Origin: Hysterangium stoloniferum
Taxonomy: Eukaryota; Basidiomycota; Agaricomycetes; Hysterangiales; Hysterangiaceae
Assembly (NCBI GenBank): GCA_015178975.1
Contig: WHVD01000116.1
Span: forward strand, 186,001-250,000
Length of the DNA: 64,000 nt
Direction of reading: 5' to 3'
Under the pieces are notes generated by a model. The model was not told where the DNA came from. It ran no database searches and was given only the letters and a program-made list of their open reading frames with translations. This document shows positions 54,601 through 64,000 of the stretch, piece after piece (position 1 is the first letter of the stretch; each line of letters opens with the position of its first letter). The position numbers and the translations under genes were made by a program.

Positions 54601-57460
54601 TCCCGACACTTCGGTTCCTCCTGCAGCGTCTCTTCTGGCCAACACCTTTTCAGCATCTACGGTAACTCTGGCATTTACGGCACCTCCAGCTTCTACCGAA
54701 ACCTCCATGCCTCCAAAAATCTCTCTCATCAACACTTCAGCATTTGTTAGGGCAAGTAAAGTGGATGGTTCACAGTGTTTTTCGATCAGCTTAAAAGTTG
54801 ATGAAGCATCTGGACATTTTGCGACTCCAGAATTATCCGAGCTAAAAGCCAACCTGGAAGGAGTTCCCGAAAAATACCATGATTTCGCAGACATTTTCAG
54901 TAAGCAAAAAGCTGACAGACTTGCACCACATAGGCCCTACAACTTAAAAATTGTTATTGAGCCCGGTTCAAACCCTCCATTAGGACCTATTTACCCGTTA
55001 TCCCAATCAGAACTTTCATCTATTCGGGAGTTCCTGGATGAACATTTGTCAATAGGTTTTATCCATCCCTCAAAGTCTCCATATGGAGCACCCGTCTTTT
55101 TCGTCCAAAAGAAGGATGGCTCCCTTCGACTCTGTGTCAATTTCAGAGGATTAAATTCCATCACACGGAAAGATAAGTATCCACTTCCACTCATTACCAA
55201 TTTACTTGATGCCCCATGGAAAGCTCGGATCTACACCAAAATAGACCTCAAACATGCCTATCATTTGGTCCGAATTGCCGAGGGCGATGAATGGAAAACT
55301 GCTTTTCGAACTCACTATGGATCCTTTGAATGGTTGGTTATGCCGTTCGGCCTTACCAACGCCCCTTCCACTTTTCAACGTTTTGTTAATGATATATTTT
55401 CCGACATGCTTGACGTATGTGTCATAGTCTATTTGGATGACATTTTGGTATTTTCTGAGGATCCCACTCTCCATGATGAACAGGTCCATGAAGTCTTCCA
55501 AAGACTCCGTAAAAATGGTCTTTTCGCCAATGGTAAAAAATGCTACTTTGACATGGATTCTGTTGAATACTTAGGTTTCATTATCGGGCCTGATGGTCTC
55601 CACATGGATGAAACCAAGGTTCAAGTTGTCCGTGATTGGCCCGAACCACGGAAAGTCAAGGATATTCAATCATTTTTAGGTTTTGCCAACTTTTACTGTC
55701 GTTTTATTCAGAACTACTTGGATATTACAGTACCGCTCACTCGTCTTACCCATAAAACTCAACCATGGGTCTTTGACGACAAATGCCGCTCTGCTTTCCA
55801 GACTTTAAAAAATGCTTTCACTTCTGCCCCGATTCTTTCCCATTGGAAACCTGATGTTCCGATTATTGTGGAAACTGATGCTTCCGATTATGCAATTGCC
55901 GCGATTCTTTCCATTCAAGATTCCGAGGGTGAAATTCATCTGGTTGCATTCCTTTCTTGGACACTGAAAGTGTCCAAACTCAACTACGACGTTCATGATA
56001 AGGAACGTTTGGCAATTTTCGAAGCTTTCAAACATTGGCACCATTATCTTGAAGGTTCTGCAACTCCCGTTGACATTGTTACCGATCACAAAAATCTCGA
56101 ATATTTTTCTACCACTAAACTTTTAACCCGCCGGCAGGCCCGCTGGTCTGAATTCCTTTCCGCTTTCAACATGATTATCCGTTTCCGACCCAGACGTCTT
56201 GGTGGAAAACCAGATGCCATGACTCGACAATGGGATGTCTATCCTAAAGAGGGGGAAAGTAACTATGCTGTTGTTAATCCACATAACTTGAAACCAGTTT
56301 TTACAATGCAACAACTTTCCGCATCTATTCAAGCAACTTCCCTCTACTATCCAATTATGCGTAGCGTCATGATTATGGACATTGAGCAATTACATCAAGA
56401 TATCCTTTCCGCACTCAGTTCCGATCCGGCTCTCAAGCCACACCTAGAAGTTCCTGACAATCCAGACCAACCCCGATGGTCACAAGACTCTCAAGGTTTT
56501 ATCTGTCTCAATGGATGTATCTACATTCCAGATTCCAACAATCTCCGACTCCGTGTACTTCAGTATAAACACGATCATCCAATCTCCGGACATTACGGCA
56601 TTAACAATACTCTTGGTTTAATCTGTAGAGAATACACTTGGCCCAACCTCCAAGATTTTGTAACCCAGTTCTGTAAGTCATGCACCACCTGCTTACGCTC
56701 CAAAACCCAGAGGCATAAGCCGTACGGCCTTCTCAAGCAACTCCCGATACCAGAAAAACCCTGGAACTCAATTTCCATGGATTTTATTGAACAACTCCCG
56801 ACTTCCGAAGGCTTTACATCCATTCTAGTTGTTGTGGATCGATTCTCGAAACAAGGCATTTTCATACCCACTCATGATACAATCACGTCCTTACAATTAG
56901 TGGAACTTTTCATTATTCACGTATTTTCCAAAAATGGAGTTCCGTCTCATGTAACTTCTGATCGAGGCTCTAAGTTCATCTCCCATTTCTTCCAGGCTCT
57001 CAGAAAAGCCCTCGACATGAAACTACACTTCACCTTGGGATATCACCCAGAAGGTGATGGACAAACGGAATGTGTAAATCAAACATTGGAACAATACCTC
57101 CACATCTATTGCAATTATCAACAGGACAACTGGAAATCCCTTCTCCCGATCGTGGAATTCACCTACAATAACTCTCCGAATGCAACTACTGGTGTATCTC
57201 CCTTTTTCGCCAACAAAGGCTATAATCTGAATCTCACTGTACATCCCGAACGAGATTTGGCTTCTGTCCGTGCTCAAGAATTTATTACCGACCTCAATGA
57301 ATTACATCAAGAACTTCAGAAAGCTATTTCTTCTGCACAGGAATATTATCAATGTTCCGCGGACAAAAACAGGATCCTGCCTCCTAACTTTAAAATTGGT
57401 GATCAGGTTTTTGTAAAAGCTCAATTCTTCCGTACTACCCGACCTTCTAAAAAAACTCGC
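54600..57460 (+). CDS. reverse transcriptase, RNase H and integrase region of family-B element
   Basis: Reverse transcriptase with FGLTNAPSTFQRF and YLDD (55430-55441), then RNase H with ETDASDYAIAAILS (about 55870-55910) and TDHKNLEYF. Integrase follows: an H-H-C-C zinc part (HPISGHYG...CKSCTTC, about 56575-56695), then SMDFIEQL, TSDRGSKF and HPEGDGQTE as the D, D, E core (about 56770, 56955, 57045). Order RT-RH-INT is that of Ty3/gypsy. Most of it is readable without interruption, unusual in this window. Confidence 0.92.
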
Positions 57461-57629
57461 TGAGAAATTCTTAGGACCTTTTGAAATTATAGCACAAGCC
57501 GGTTCACTCTCATGGACTCTCCGACTTCCCGATAGTATGCGAGCAGTTCATCCCGTTTTCCACGTTTCCATGTTAGAACCCTGTGTTCCTAACAACATCC
57601 CGGAACGTATTCAACCTCCGTCCCCTCCA

Positions 57630-57860
57630 GTCATTATTGATGGAGAACATGAATTTGAAGTTTCTGAAATTTTGGATTCTAAAATCGACAATTGCCAACG
57701 TACTTGTAAATTACTCTATTTAGTCAAATGGGCAGGTTATGAAGGTACCGACGAGGAAACTTCATGGATATTGGCCACGGAACTAGGACACACTATGGAA
57801 ATTGTTACTGATTTCCACACGGCTTATCCAAGTAAACCTGGACCTTTATCATCACTCTGA
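57630..57860 (+). CDS. chromodomain of family-B element
   Basis: EFEVSEILDSKID ... LLYLVKWAGYEGTDEETSW ... follows the integrase, the layout of chromoviruses, whose chromodomain is thought to steer integration to marked chromatin. A close relative is at about 61960-62160. Confidence 0.9.
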   Translation, partial: VIIDGEHEFEVSEILDSKIDNCQRTCKLLYLVKWAGYEGTDEETSWILATELGHTMEIVTDFHTAYPSKPGPLSSL

Positions 57861-57956
57861 CTCTTCGGTTTTTCTTTCTGTTCAGTTTCTGACACTTCTG
57901 CTATTTCCGATATCACACTCGTTTTTGAAATCATACAAGTCAAAATTTATTTTCAT

Positions 57957-59245
57957 CTATTTTAAAGTCTCTGACACCACAAATCCTCCTTCCATTTCCA
58001 CTCCCATATCATCTGCAATGTCCGCACTCTCCACCATATCCTGTACCTCTTCATCTTCACTTTCCGGCCCTTTCCCTGACTCCCATCTCTTTTGGACACA
58101 TTCCACCAATGGATCGTTAGTTGCCTTATTGGAAAATCTTTCAGAAACTGCGATAATACCGATGCTAACCATTACCTTCTCCAGGAATTCGTTTTGTCTC
58201 CGGAAATTTTGGACCAACGAATGAAAACCTTTTTCCTGGATCTCATTATGGCAATATAGAGTATCCTGCATTTTCATAACTTCTATCCCGATAAAGACTA
58301 ACACGTCAATGGTGTCCTTGAGGAGCTCCATGCCCATACTATCTGTTTGTGGTACCTCAGTTTCAACAGCTTTGGCAGCTCCCGAACTTTCCGCGTCGTT
58401 AGTTCTCTGAGGCTTCTCACCTTTTGGAACCCTTTTCGAGGTGAGAGTGCACAGAAGTTTAAGAACCGCGCAGGGATAGCAAGTTCCACCCCATTTTACC
58501 TTCTGTTTCCAACATGTCATACTCCGTATGGAACATCAATAACATGGATTTTCATGGACCACTTCCATCCGTTCCAGAGCCTTGACCTTTGGCTTCTGTT
58601 TCAGAAGTTAATCAATTACCAGTCTTTTGTAGATGTACTTACTTTAGGACTCGAAGGTCCAGCCTCTCCCTCTACTTCAACCTCCACGGCTTTTCGCTGT
58701 ACCCAATAGTTGTCAGGGGACAATATCAAGTTTTCTAAATTCATCCCTGACCTCCCTTAATATAGTCTCATAAGTCAAGGATAAGAGTACCTTGTTTTTA
58801 TCACATTTTCAAACTCAGCTGCACCTTTAGTTAGTCACTCGCTAGCCGAGGGTTCCTTAGACTTTTCTCTTCGGATTCCCTCTGCTAGGTAAGTAATAAT
58901 GTACATTGTATGTATATAATAGATAGGTATAAAACTTACTTCGGATTCCCTCTGCTAGTGCCCCAACTCAGTCATAGTGCGAGTCAGTGTGGTCTAGAGA
59001 GTCGCCCTTACAATAGTTATCAGTTGAAACCACGGAAATTATGTTTGTCACTTACCTTTCCTTCCCTTATCTTCTCACATTTCTTTGCCGTTTTCCTCCT
59101 CCTCCTGTCATTGCTTCAACTCCTCCATCCTTTGTCATTTTTGTTGAAGTTCTGCAACCTTTGACATTTTTTGTAGCACGGCAATTTCGGTATCTGAATC
59201 TTCCGGGGTAGTGATGAATAGTGGCCGACGTATCGACATACAAGT
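57957..59245 (-). CDS. antisense gene in family-B element
   Basis: Lies on the opposite strand to pol, between chromodomain and 3' LTR. A first exon-like stretch starts MSIRRPLFITTPEDSDTE (about 59240), continues as a Gln/Glu/Lys-rich coiled coil and ends at a GTAAGT donor near 59050. A second, 180-residue stretch nearer the chromodomain carries a Cys motif (GGTCYPCAVLKLLC) and a Met/Gln-rich helical tail with an acidic end. Matching antisense genes occur at 5706-6011 and 62391-63440. No known gag, pol or env domain. Function unknown. Part of a fossil. Confidence 0.55.
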
Positions 59246-59410
59246 TGTGGACAAAGAAACAACAACATTAATTCGAATATTTGGAGGTTTTTATACTCAG
59301 AACATCAGCCAAAACTCTCACCTCCAGAATTGCGTAAATTTCATGACACATAATAATCAGCCGTCACTTCAATCACTCAGTCCCTAATCGCCTCTATGGG
59401 ATTTCGGCCT

Positions 59411-59423
59411 AACAGGGGGGTAC
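59411..59423 (+). promoter_or_regulatory. polypurine tract of family-B element
   Basis: AACAGGGGGGTAC directly precedes the 3' LTR; plus-strand priming site of reverse transcription. Confidence 0.6.
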
Positions 59424-59967
59424 TGTTACAACCCGTTCCCGGATGTTTCAATATCTGACTTCTGATCTCCCACTACAGAACATCATAGTTACCGTATCAT
59501 CCGCATTCTTCCCTTGTTCTGCATTTGGTAATTTGTCCCTTGACAAGTATTCACTTGTTTGTTTGTTGTATTCCCATTTCGGAATATTGTCTCCCTAATA
59601 TGTCTTATTGTATTTCCATTTTAAGAACACTCCCGTTTCCGTCTTATTATGGTCTTAGTTTGTAGTACAATAACGAGTAGACTTATATTAGTTTCCGCGA
59701 ATTTGTACTTTACCTTAGATCTGATATCGACTTAGTTTCTTATTCCTCCTCCCGTCTTTCTGTATGCTCGATATTCAGAACTCTTCGGAACTCTGAATAT
59801 CCGTATCTTCCATCGTAAGCCTTACTTCCAAAATTAAGGACTTTGAGCGTTTGCGTAGAGGCACAGCACATAAGCTGAAGCCGACGTCCTGACCCTATCC
59901 ACTAGTTTCCGACTTCCTGGTGACTTTCCGATAGTTCCAGAATAAGTTCCCGACACGGCACTTAACA
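59424..59967 (+). repeat. 3' LTR of family-B element
   Basis: 544 bp, TGTTACAACCCG...CACTTAACA; pairs with 52349-52892. Confidence 0.95.
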
Positions 59968-59972
59968 AAATC

Positions 59973-60990
59973 CAGGTGTTCCATGGAGCATCAAGCAGAT
60001 CAGATATAAGTGGAAGTGGATACTTATCCTTTTTTGTGACAGCATTGAGTCCTCTGAAATCAACACATAGTCTAAGGGATCCATGCTTTTTTCTGACAAA
60101 CAAAACAGGTGCTCCAAAAGGAGACTTTGAGGGTCTGATAAAACCTATGGACAAATGTTCATCCAGGAAATCGTGGATTGCAGAAAGTTCTGTGGACGAG
60201 AGTGGGTAAATATGTCCCAGGGGTGGCTAGGTGCCTTCTTCGAGATCGATTTTTAAGTCATACTCTCTATGGGGCAGAAGCCAGTCAGCTTTTCACTTGC
60301 TAGAAACATCCGTGAAGTCATGATATTTCTCTGGGATGCCTTCTAGGTCAGCGGCTTGCTCAGATGCAGATGCCAGGGTTGAAAAATGTCCAGTTGGTTC
60401 ATAGTGAACGCCTGGGACCCGTCCATTTTTGTAACCCTAATAAAAGCCGCAGCATTAATCAGAGAAATAGATGGAGGTGCCATGGGTGCCGGGGAAGCCA
60501 TGGGTGCCATAGGGATCACAGGAGTCCTCAAGACTGCAGGTGCTGGGAGCCATGGGTCCCGTGGAGGCGGTGTTGGGTGCAGTTTCCTCGGCTGCCACAG
60601 GGGTCTGGAATGTTATACTGTTAGCTATCCAGTCAATCAATGGATTGTAGCAAGTCAGCCAGTTGTGTCCTAGGACCACCAAGCAACCCGAGTCTAACTG
60701 GGTCACATAGAAAGTGACCAACTGAGATGTTCCATATGGGAAATAGATGGATAAATCACAAGCTTGGGTGACAACCGAATTACTTGTGCCATCGAAGAGG
60801 CAGAGGCTGTTGGGATTTATCGGATAAGTTGATAACAAATGTTTTTGCATGAATTTTGTATCTAAAAAACAATGAGTCGAGCTGGAATCTATAAGAGCTG
60901 AAAAAACAAATTTTGGAAAGAGGGGAGCAACGACTATGCTATGGTAAACCTGCACAAGTTGAAATGTATTTTCACGAATCAGCAACTTAC
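59973..60990 (-). mobile_element. gypsy element C, upstream part (protease, start of reverse transcriptase)
   Basis: Minus strand: protease core [14 protein letters not shown] near 60855-60900, then an Ala/Pro/Met-rich linker, then reverse transcriptase start ([31 protein letters not shown]; about 60010-60150). Ends where the family-B element was inserted. Broken. It meets the plus-strand element D near 60990. Confidence 0.85.
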
Positions 60991-61959
60991 TGCATTAGTA
61001 TGCACAACTTTCCTTGTCAATCCCATTGTCCATGGAATTATCATTATGGATATTGAGAAGCTACATCAAGATATTTGATCGGCAATTCCGCTAGACCTGA
61101 TAACTAAAGCACACCTTGACAATCCTGTGGACCCCAATCAACCCCGGTGGTCTCTTGATCAGCATGGTTTCATTAGACTTGATGATCGGATCTATATACT
61201 CGACTCTGACAGCCTCCACTCAGGATCCTTCAGTACAAACATGATCACCCACTCTCCGGACACTTCGGGTACAATAAAACTCTATCATTAATAAGAAGAG
61301 AATATACCTGGCCCGGACTCTGTGGATTCGTTAAGCACTATTGTAAATCTTGCACTGCTTGTCCCTGCTCAAAATCTCAGGGACACAAGCCATACAGCCT
61401 TTTGAAACACCTCCCAGTACTGGAACACCTGTGGAATTCTATCTCTATGGATTTCATGGAACACCTACTGGATTCCGAAGGCTTTTCCGCTATTCTAGTC
61501 ATTGTTGACAGATTCTCAAAACAAGGTATATTCATCCCTACACATGATACAATAACGTCCGTGCAGTTAGTGGAACTTTTTATTATCCATGTATTTTCCA
61601 AGCACGGAGTTCATTCCATGTAACTTCTGACCGAGGATCAGAGTTCATATCTCACTTCTTTAGATCCCTCAGGAAATCCTTGGACATGAAACTGCATTTC
61701 ACATCCAGACATCACCCAGAAGGTGACAGACAAACCGAACATGTCAACCAGACATTGGAACAATATCTCTGCATATATTGCAATTATCAACAGGACAATT
61801 GGAAATCCTTGTTACCACTGGCTGAATTTGCTTACAAAAATGCACCCTTGGCCACTACTGGCATTTCCCCATTCTTTGCAAATAAAGGATATAATCCAAA
61901 TATTACAGTACATCCAGAATAAAATCTCACCTCCACACACGCAATCTCCACCTCCTCCG

Positions 61960-62160
61960 GTCATTATTGATGGAGAACCCAAGTTTGAAATCTCACAAAT
62001 TTTAGATTCGAAAATTGACAAGCATCGATGCACTTGTAAACTGCTTTACTTGGTCAAGTGGGTGGGTTACAAGGGCACCAATGAAGAAACTTCATGGATT
62101 TTGGCCACGGAACTCGGTAATGCCATGGAAATCGTTACTGTCATACAGCTTACCCACTCA
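61960..62160 (+). CDS. chromodomain of element D
   Basis: PKFEISQILDSKIDKHRCTC ... LLYLVKWVGYKGTNEETSW, closely similar to 57630-57860. Follows the integrase remains. Confidence 0.75.
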
Positions 62161-62390
62161 AACCGGGACCACTATCTTCTCTCTGACTGCACTCCACGGA
62201 CCCTGTGTTATGTTTGGACTCATTTTCATTATTCCCTGTCACCCTATGTCTCTCTATGTCTCTCTTTGCTTTTACAGGTTCTGACATGTTTTCAAGTCCT
62301 CCAAGTGGATTCCCTGTGGACTTTTATTTTTATGTTTTTTCACTCTTTACTTTTATTTTCAACAAAAGAAATTATTAAACTTTTATTACT

Positions 62391-63440
62391 TTATTCATCT
62401 ACACTTATGGGACTGTGTTTTTTCCCTGCATCAGCTTTCCCCGCCTCATTCATCTCCTGAGGGAACTCCACTACCTCCGTGGGAACCCCATCCTCATCTG
62501 AACTGGCATCCTCGGAACTCCTGACCTGCAGCTCTTCATAGATGTAGCTACCAAACTCTGCCAGGAATTTCCAAAACTCTGAGTGGAGCCTGTGGAGTTC
62601 ATTTGCCACCACCACCTGCACCTTGTTGCTCTTCCTAAGCAACTCATTTTGGGCCTTGATGCCCTTGGTGATCCACCCCAAACCTCATACAATCCAGACA
62701 TCTCATATGTCCCACTAATGTCCCATGCCCCAGACCCTGTGGGTTGCTTATCCAATCCAGATATCTCATCTGTCCCACTAATGTCCCATGCCCCAGACCC
62801 TGTGGGTTGCTCATGGACAAGCAAGCACCTCACCTTGAGGTGTGCACACTGATACCAGCCTGGTCCCCACCCAGACTTCCGATTGCACTCAGTGTTCCAG
62901 TCATTACAACCGGAACACCATGGGTCGTTCCATGTTGGTAGGTGGACTGGTGCCACCTTTGTTGCCTTCCATTGATATGGTTAGTTCCCCAGAATGTTCC
63001 ACGGACCCAAGACTTACCTTCTGGGGGCTCTCTGGCTCCCCCTCGGACTCGGACTTGACCTCTGCTGCCTTGCACTGAAAATGCCAGAGTCAGTTAAGTT
63101 GTCATGTAGAACAATGGAACTGCTTTTCCCATGGCAACCACAGCCCTGTCCACAGCCACCCGGGCTTTTTCCACAGCCACCCAGGCTTTTTCCACAGCCA
63201 CCCGCACAGCCTCCTCCTCATCTTTCTTCCTCTGCCTCTCAGCCTCTTCCTCTGTGGCCAATGCCACCTGGTACTCCCTCGACCTCCCTCACCTTCTTTT
63301 CCACCTCTTCACGTTGTCGGTGCTGTTCTTCTCGCTGCACCAGAATTTGGGCTGCACTGAGCAACACCCGATATGGAGTGCCCATGGAGGGCCCAGTGGT
63401 CAGCATCGTTCTTGTTGGTGTTGGCTTTGGACCCATTTTG
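62391..63440 (-). CDS. antisense gene in element D
   Basis: Begins MGPKPTPTRTMLTTGPSMG at about 63436, 210 bp inside the 3' LTR. Then a Gln/Arg/Glu coiled coil, a Cys-rich part (WCSGCNDWNTECNRKS ... YQCAHLKVRC; about 62845-62925) and a helical tail towards 62391. The start matches the gene in the deleted element at 5706. Decayed with several breaks. Confidence 0.5.
62693..62816 (+). repeat. 63 bp tandem duplication
   Basis: Two adjacent copies of TCCAGAYATCTCAT...CCCAGACCCTGTGGGTTGC within the antisense gene of element D. Confidence 0.8.
63145..63210 (+). repeat. 24 bp tandem repeat, about three units
   Basis: Units of GGCTTTTTCCACAGCCACCC; on the minus strand they encode heptad-like AVEKAWV repeats of the antisense gene's coiled coil. 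Confidence 0.7.
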
Positions 63441-63633
63441 GCGAAGATGGGGGAAATAAAGAAGAAGAAATTTCATTTTTTCAAATTTTTATATAGGCTC
63501 ATCACATCTAAACCTTGCCTTCCAGATTACATGACTCTTTGACACATACATGTAACCGACATGACTTTTGTCATATGCGCATAGCCAACAAGAACCTTAT
63601 CAAGGTCTAGAACCTCTTTGGGACTTCGGCATA

Positions 63634-63647
63634 AAGAGAGGGTACTG
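63634..63647 (+). promoter_or_regulatory. polypurine tract of element D
   Basis: AAAGAGAGGGTAC lies directly before the LTR start, as in the deleted element at 4767-6454 (inverse at 5497-5510). Confidence 0.6.
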
Positions 63648-64000
63648 TTATGACTGGAATTCCTGCTGGACTCTAGGTACTAACTTATATGCACCCACGC
63701 CCTATATGCACCAATTCTCAGTTTACCGGAATTCCCACTGGACTCTGTACATCAGACTTCTCCACATTCGACTTTGTTATGTCATGGATCAGTCACCGGA
63801 ATACCCGCTGGACTCCATCCCTGTCTACATATGTCCGACCTCATCCCACACATCAGTCACTGGACCCCACTCAGTAAACCCATCATCTCTCTAACTTAGC
63901 CCCATTCCCATTTTAGTCAAATGACCTGTCACGATTTGGACTCTGCTCCCACTCCATTTCCCATTATGGTTTATTATTTGTCACAATTCAGACTCTGCTC
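63648..64000 (+). repeat. 3' LTR of element D (family A subgroup), truncated by window end
   Basis: TGTTATGACTGG..., alignable with the family-A LTRs at 4767-5496 and 42049-42887 up to the window edge. Confidence 0.85.

Larger units (their letters stand above)
52349..59967 (+). mobile_element. nearly whole Ty3/gypsy chromovirus (family B), 7619 bp
   Basis: Two LTRs of exactly 544 bp (52349-52892, 59424-59967) and a perfect 5 bp target duplication AAATC (52344-52348, 59968-59972). Parts in order: LTR, primer-site region, gag with zinc knuckle, protease, reverse transcriptase, RNase H, integrase, chromodomain, an antisense gene, PPT, LTR. I count about 25 differences between the LTRs by eye, nearly all transitions and many at CpG, so it is fairly young. 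It looks close to whole but has a handful of breaks and is treated as a fossil. Confidence 0.95.
60991..64000 (+). mobile_element. gypsy chromovirus D fragment, runs off the right edge
   Basis: Plus strand: integrase zinc part and core (SMDFMEHL near 61447, HPEGDRQTE near 61707), chromodomain (about 61960-62160), antisense gene (about 62391-63440), PPT, then a family-A-type LTR from 63648 to beyond the window. Gag, protease and reverse transcriptase are missing. CpG-poor and broken, older than the family-B element. Confidence 0.85.

Overview
The window looks like a transposon-choked stretch of a filamentous fungal genome, probably a basidiomycete (Agaricomycetes-like). Pointers are short GT-AG introns of about 50-62 bp, a KDZ-type transposase with the cysteine cluster known mainly from basidiomycetes, chromodomain-bearing Ty3/gypsy elements, and old repeat copies that have lost their CpG sites. 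The species call is inference. Very little host coding sequence remains. It comprises the tail of an unidentified gene at 1-180, fragments of a C2H2-type gene at 0.7-1.8 kb, one apparently sound C2H2 zinc-finger gene at 9.0-10.06 kb, and a broken GC-rich HMG-box gene at 29.0-30.06 kb.

Layout. 0-14.3 kb: host remnants mixed with LTRs, one internally deleted LTR element with a perfect target duplication (4767-6454), a TA-flanked terminal-inverted-repeat transposon (7373-8367) and the C2H2 gene. 14.3-39.3 kb: an imperfect giant palindrome. Two 8.3 kb arms (14315-22617 and 31013-39315) are mirror images about one axis, with paired coordinates summing to 53630. They surround an 8.4 kb spacer. The arms carry copia remains, a multi-exon gene of unknown function and the 3' end of a KDZ transposase. 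The KDZ gene reads on from the left arm into the spacer but is cut at the right arm's inner edge, so the left arm appears to be the original. The spacer also holds a solo LTR inside the KDZ gene, a copia LTR plus gag fragment, and a GC-rich HMG-box pseudogene bracketed by inverted GTGACACTTTGC-type arrays. It ends in a third partial copy of arm sequence that stops exactly at the right arm border. 39.3-45.4 kb: AT-rich DNA with a tRNA-like sequence, a Tc1-type end relic and solo LTRs.

45.4-64 kb: nested gypsy elements. A decayed element (45371-49044) is followed by an LTR split by a Tc1/mariner transposon with ~200 bp inverted ends (49540-51130). A minus-strand gypsy element is split by a nearly whole plus-strand chromovirus with twin 544 bp LTRs and a 5 bp target duplication (52349-59967). 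The last is another plus-strand chromovirus fragment running off the right edge.

The most unusual signals are three: the palindrome with its asymmetric borders; an antisense gene with coiled-coil and (in two elements) Cys-rich segments, placed between chromodomain and 3' LTR in three gypsy elements; and the foldback-like arrays around the HMG-box gene. All alignments and counts here are by eye.
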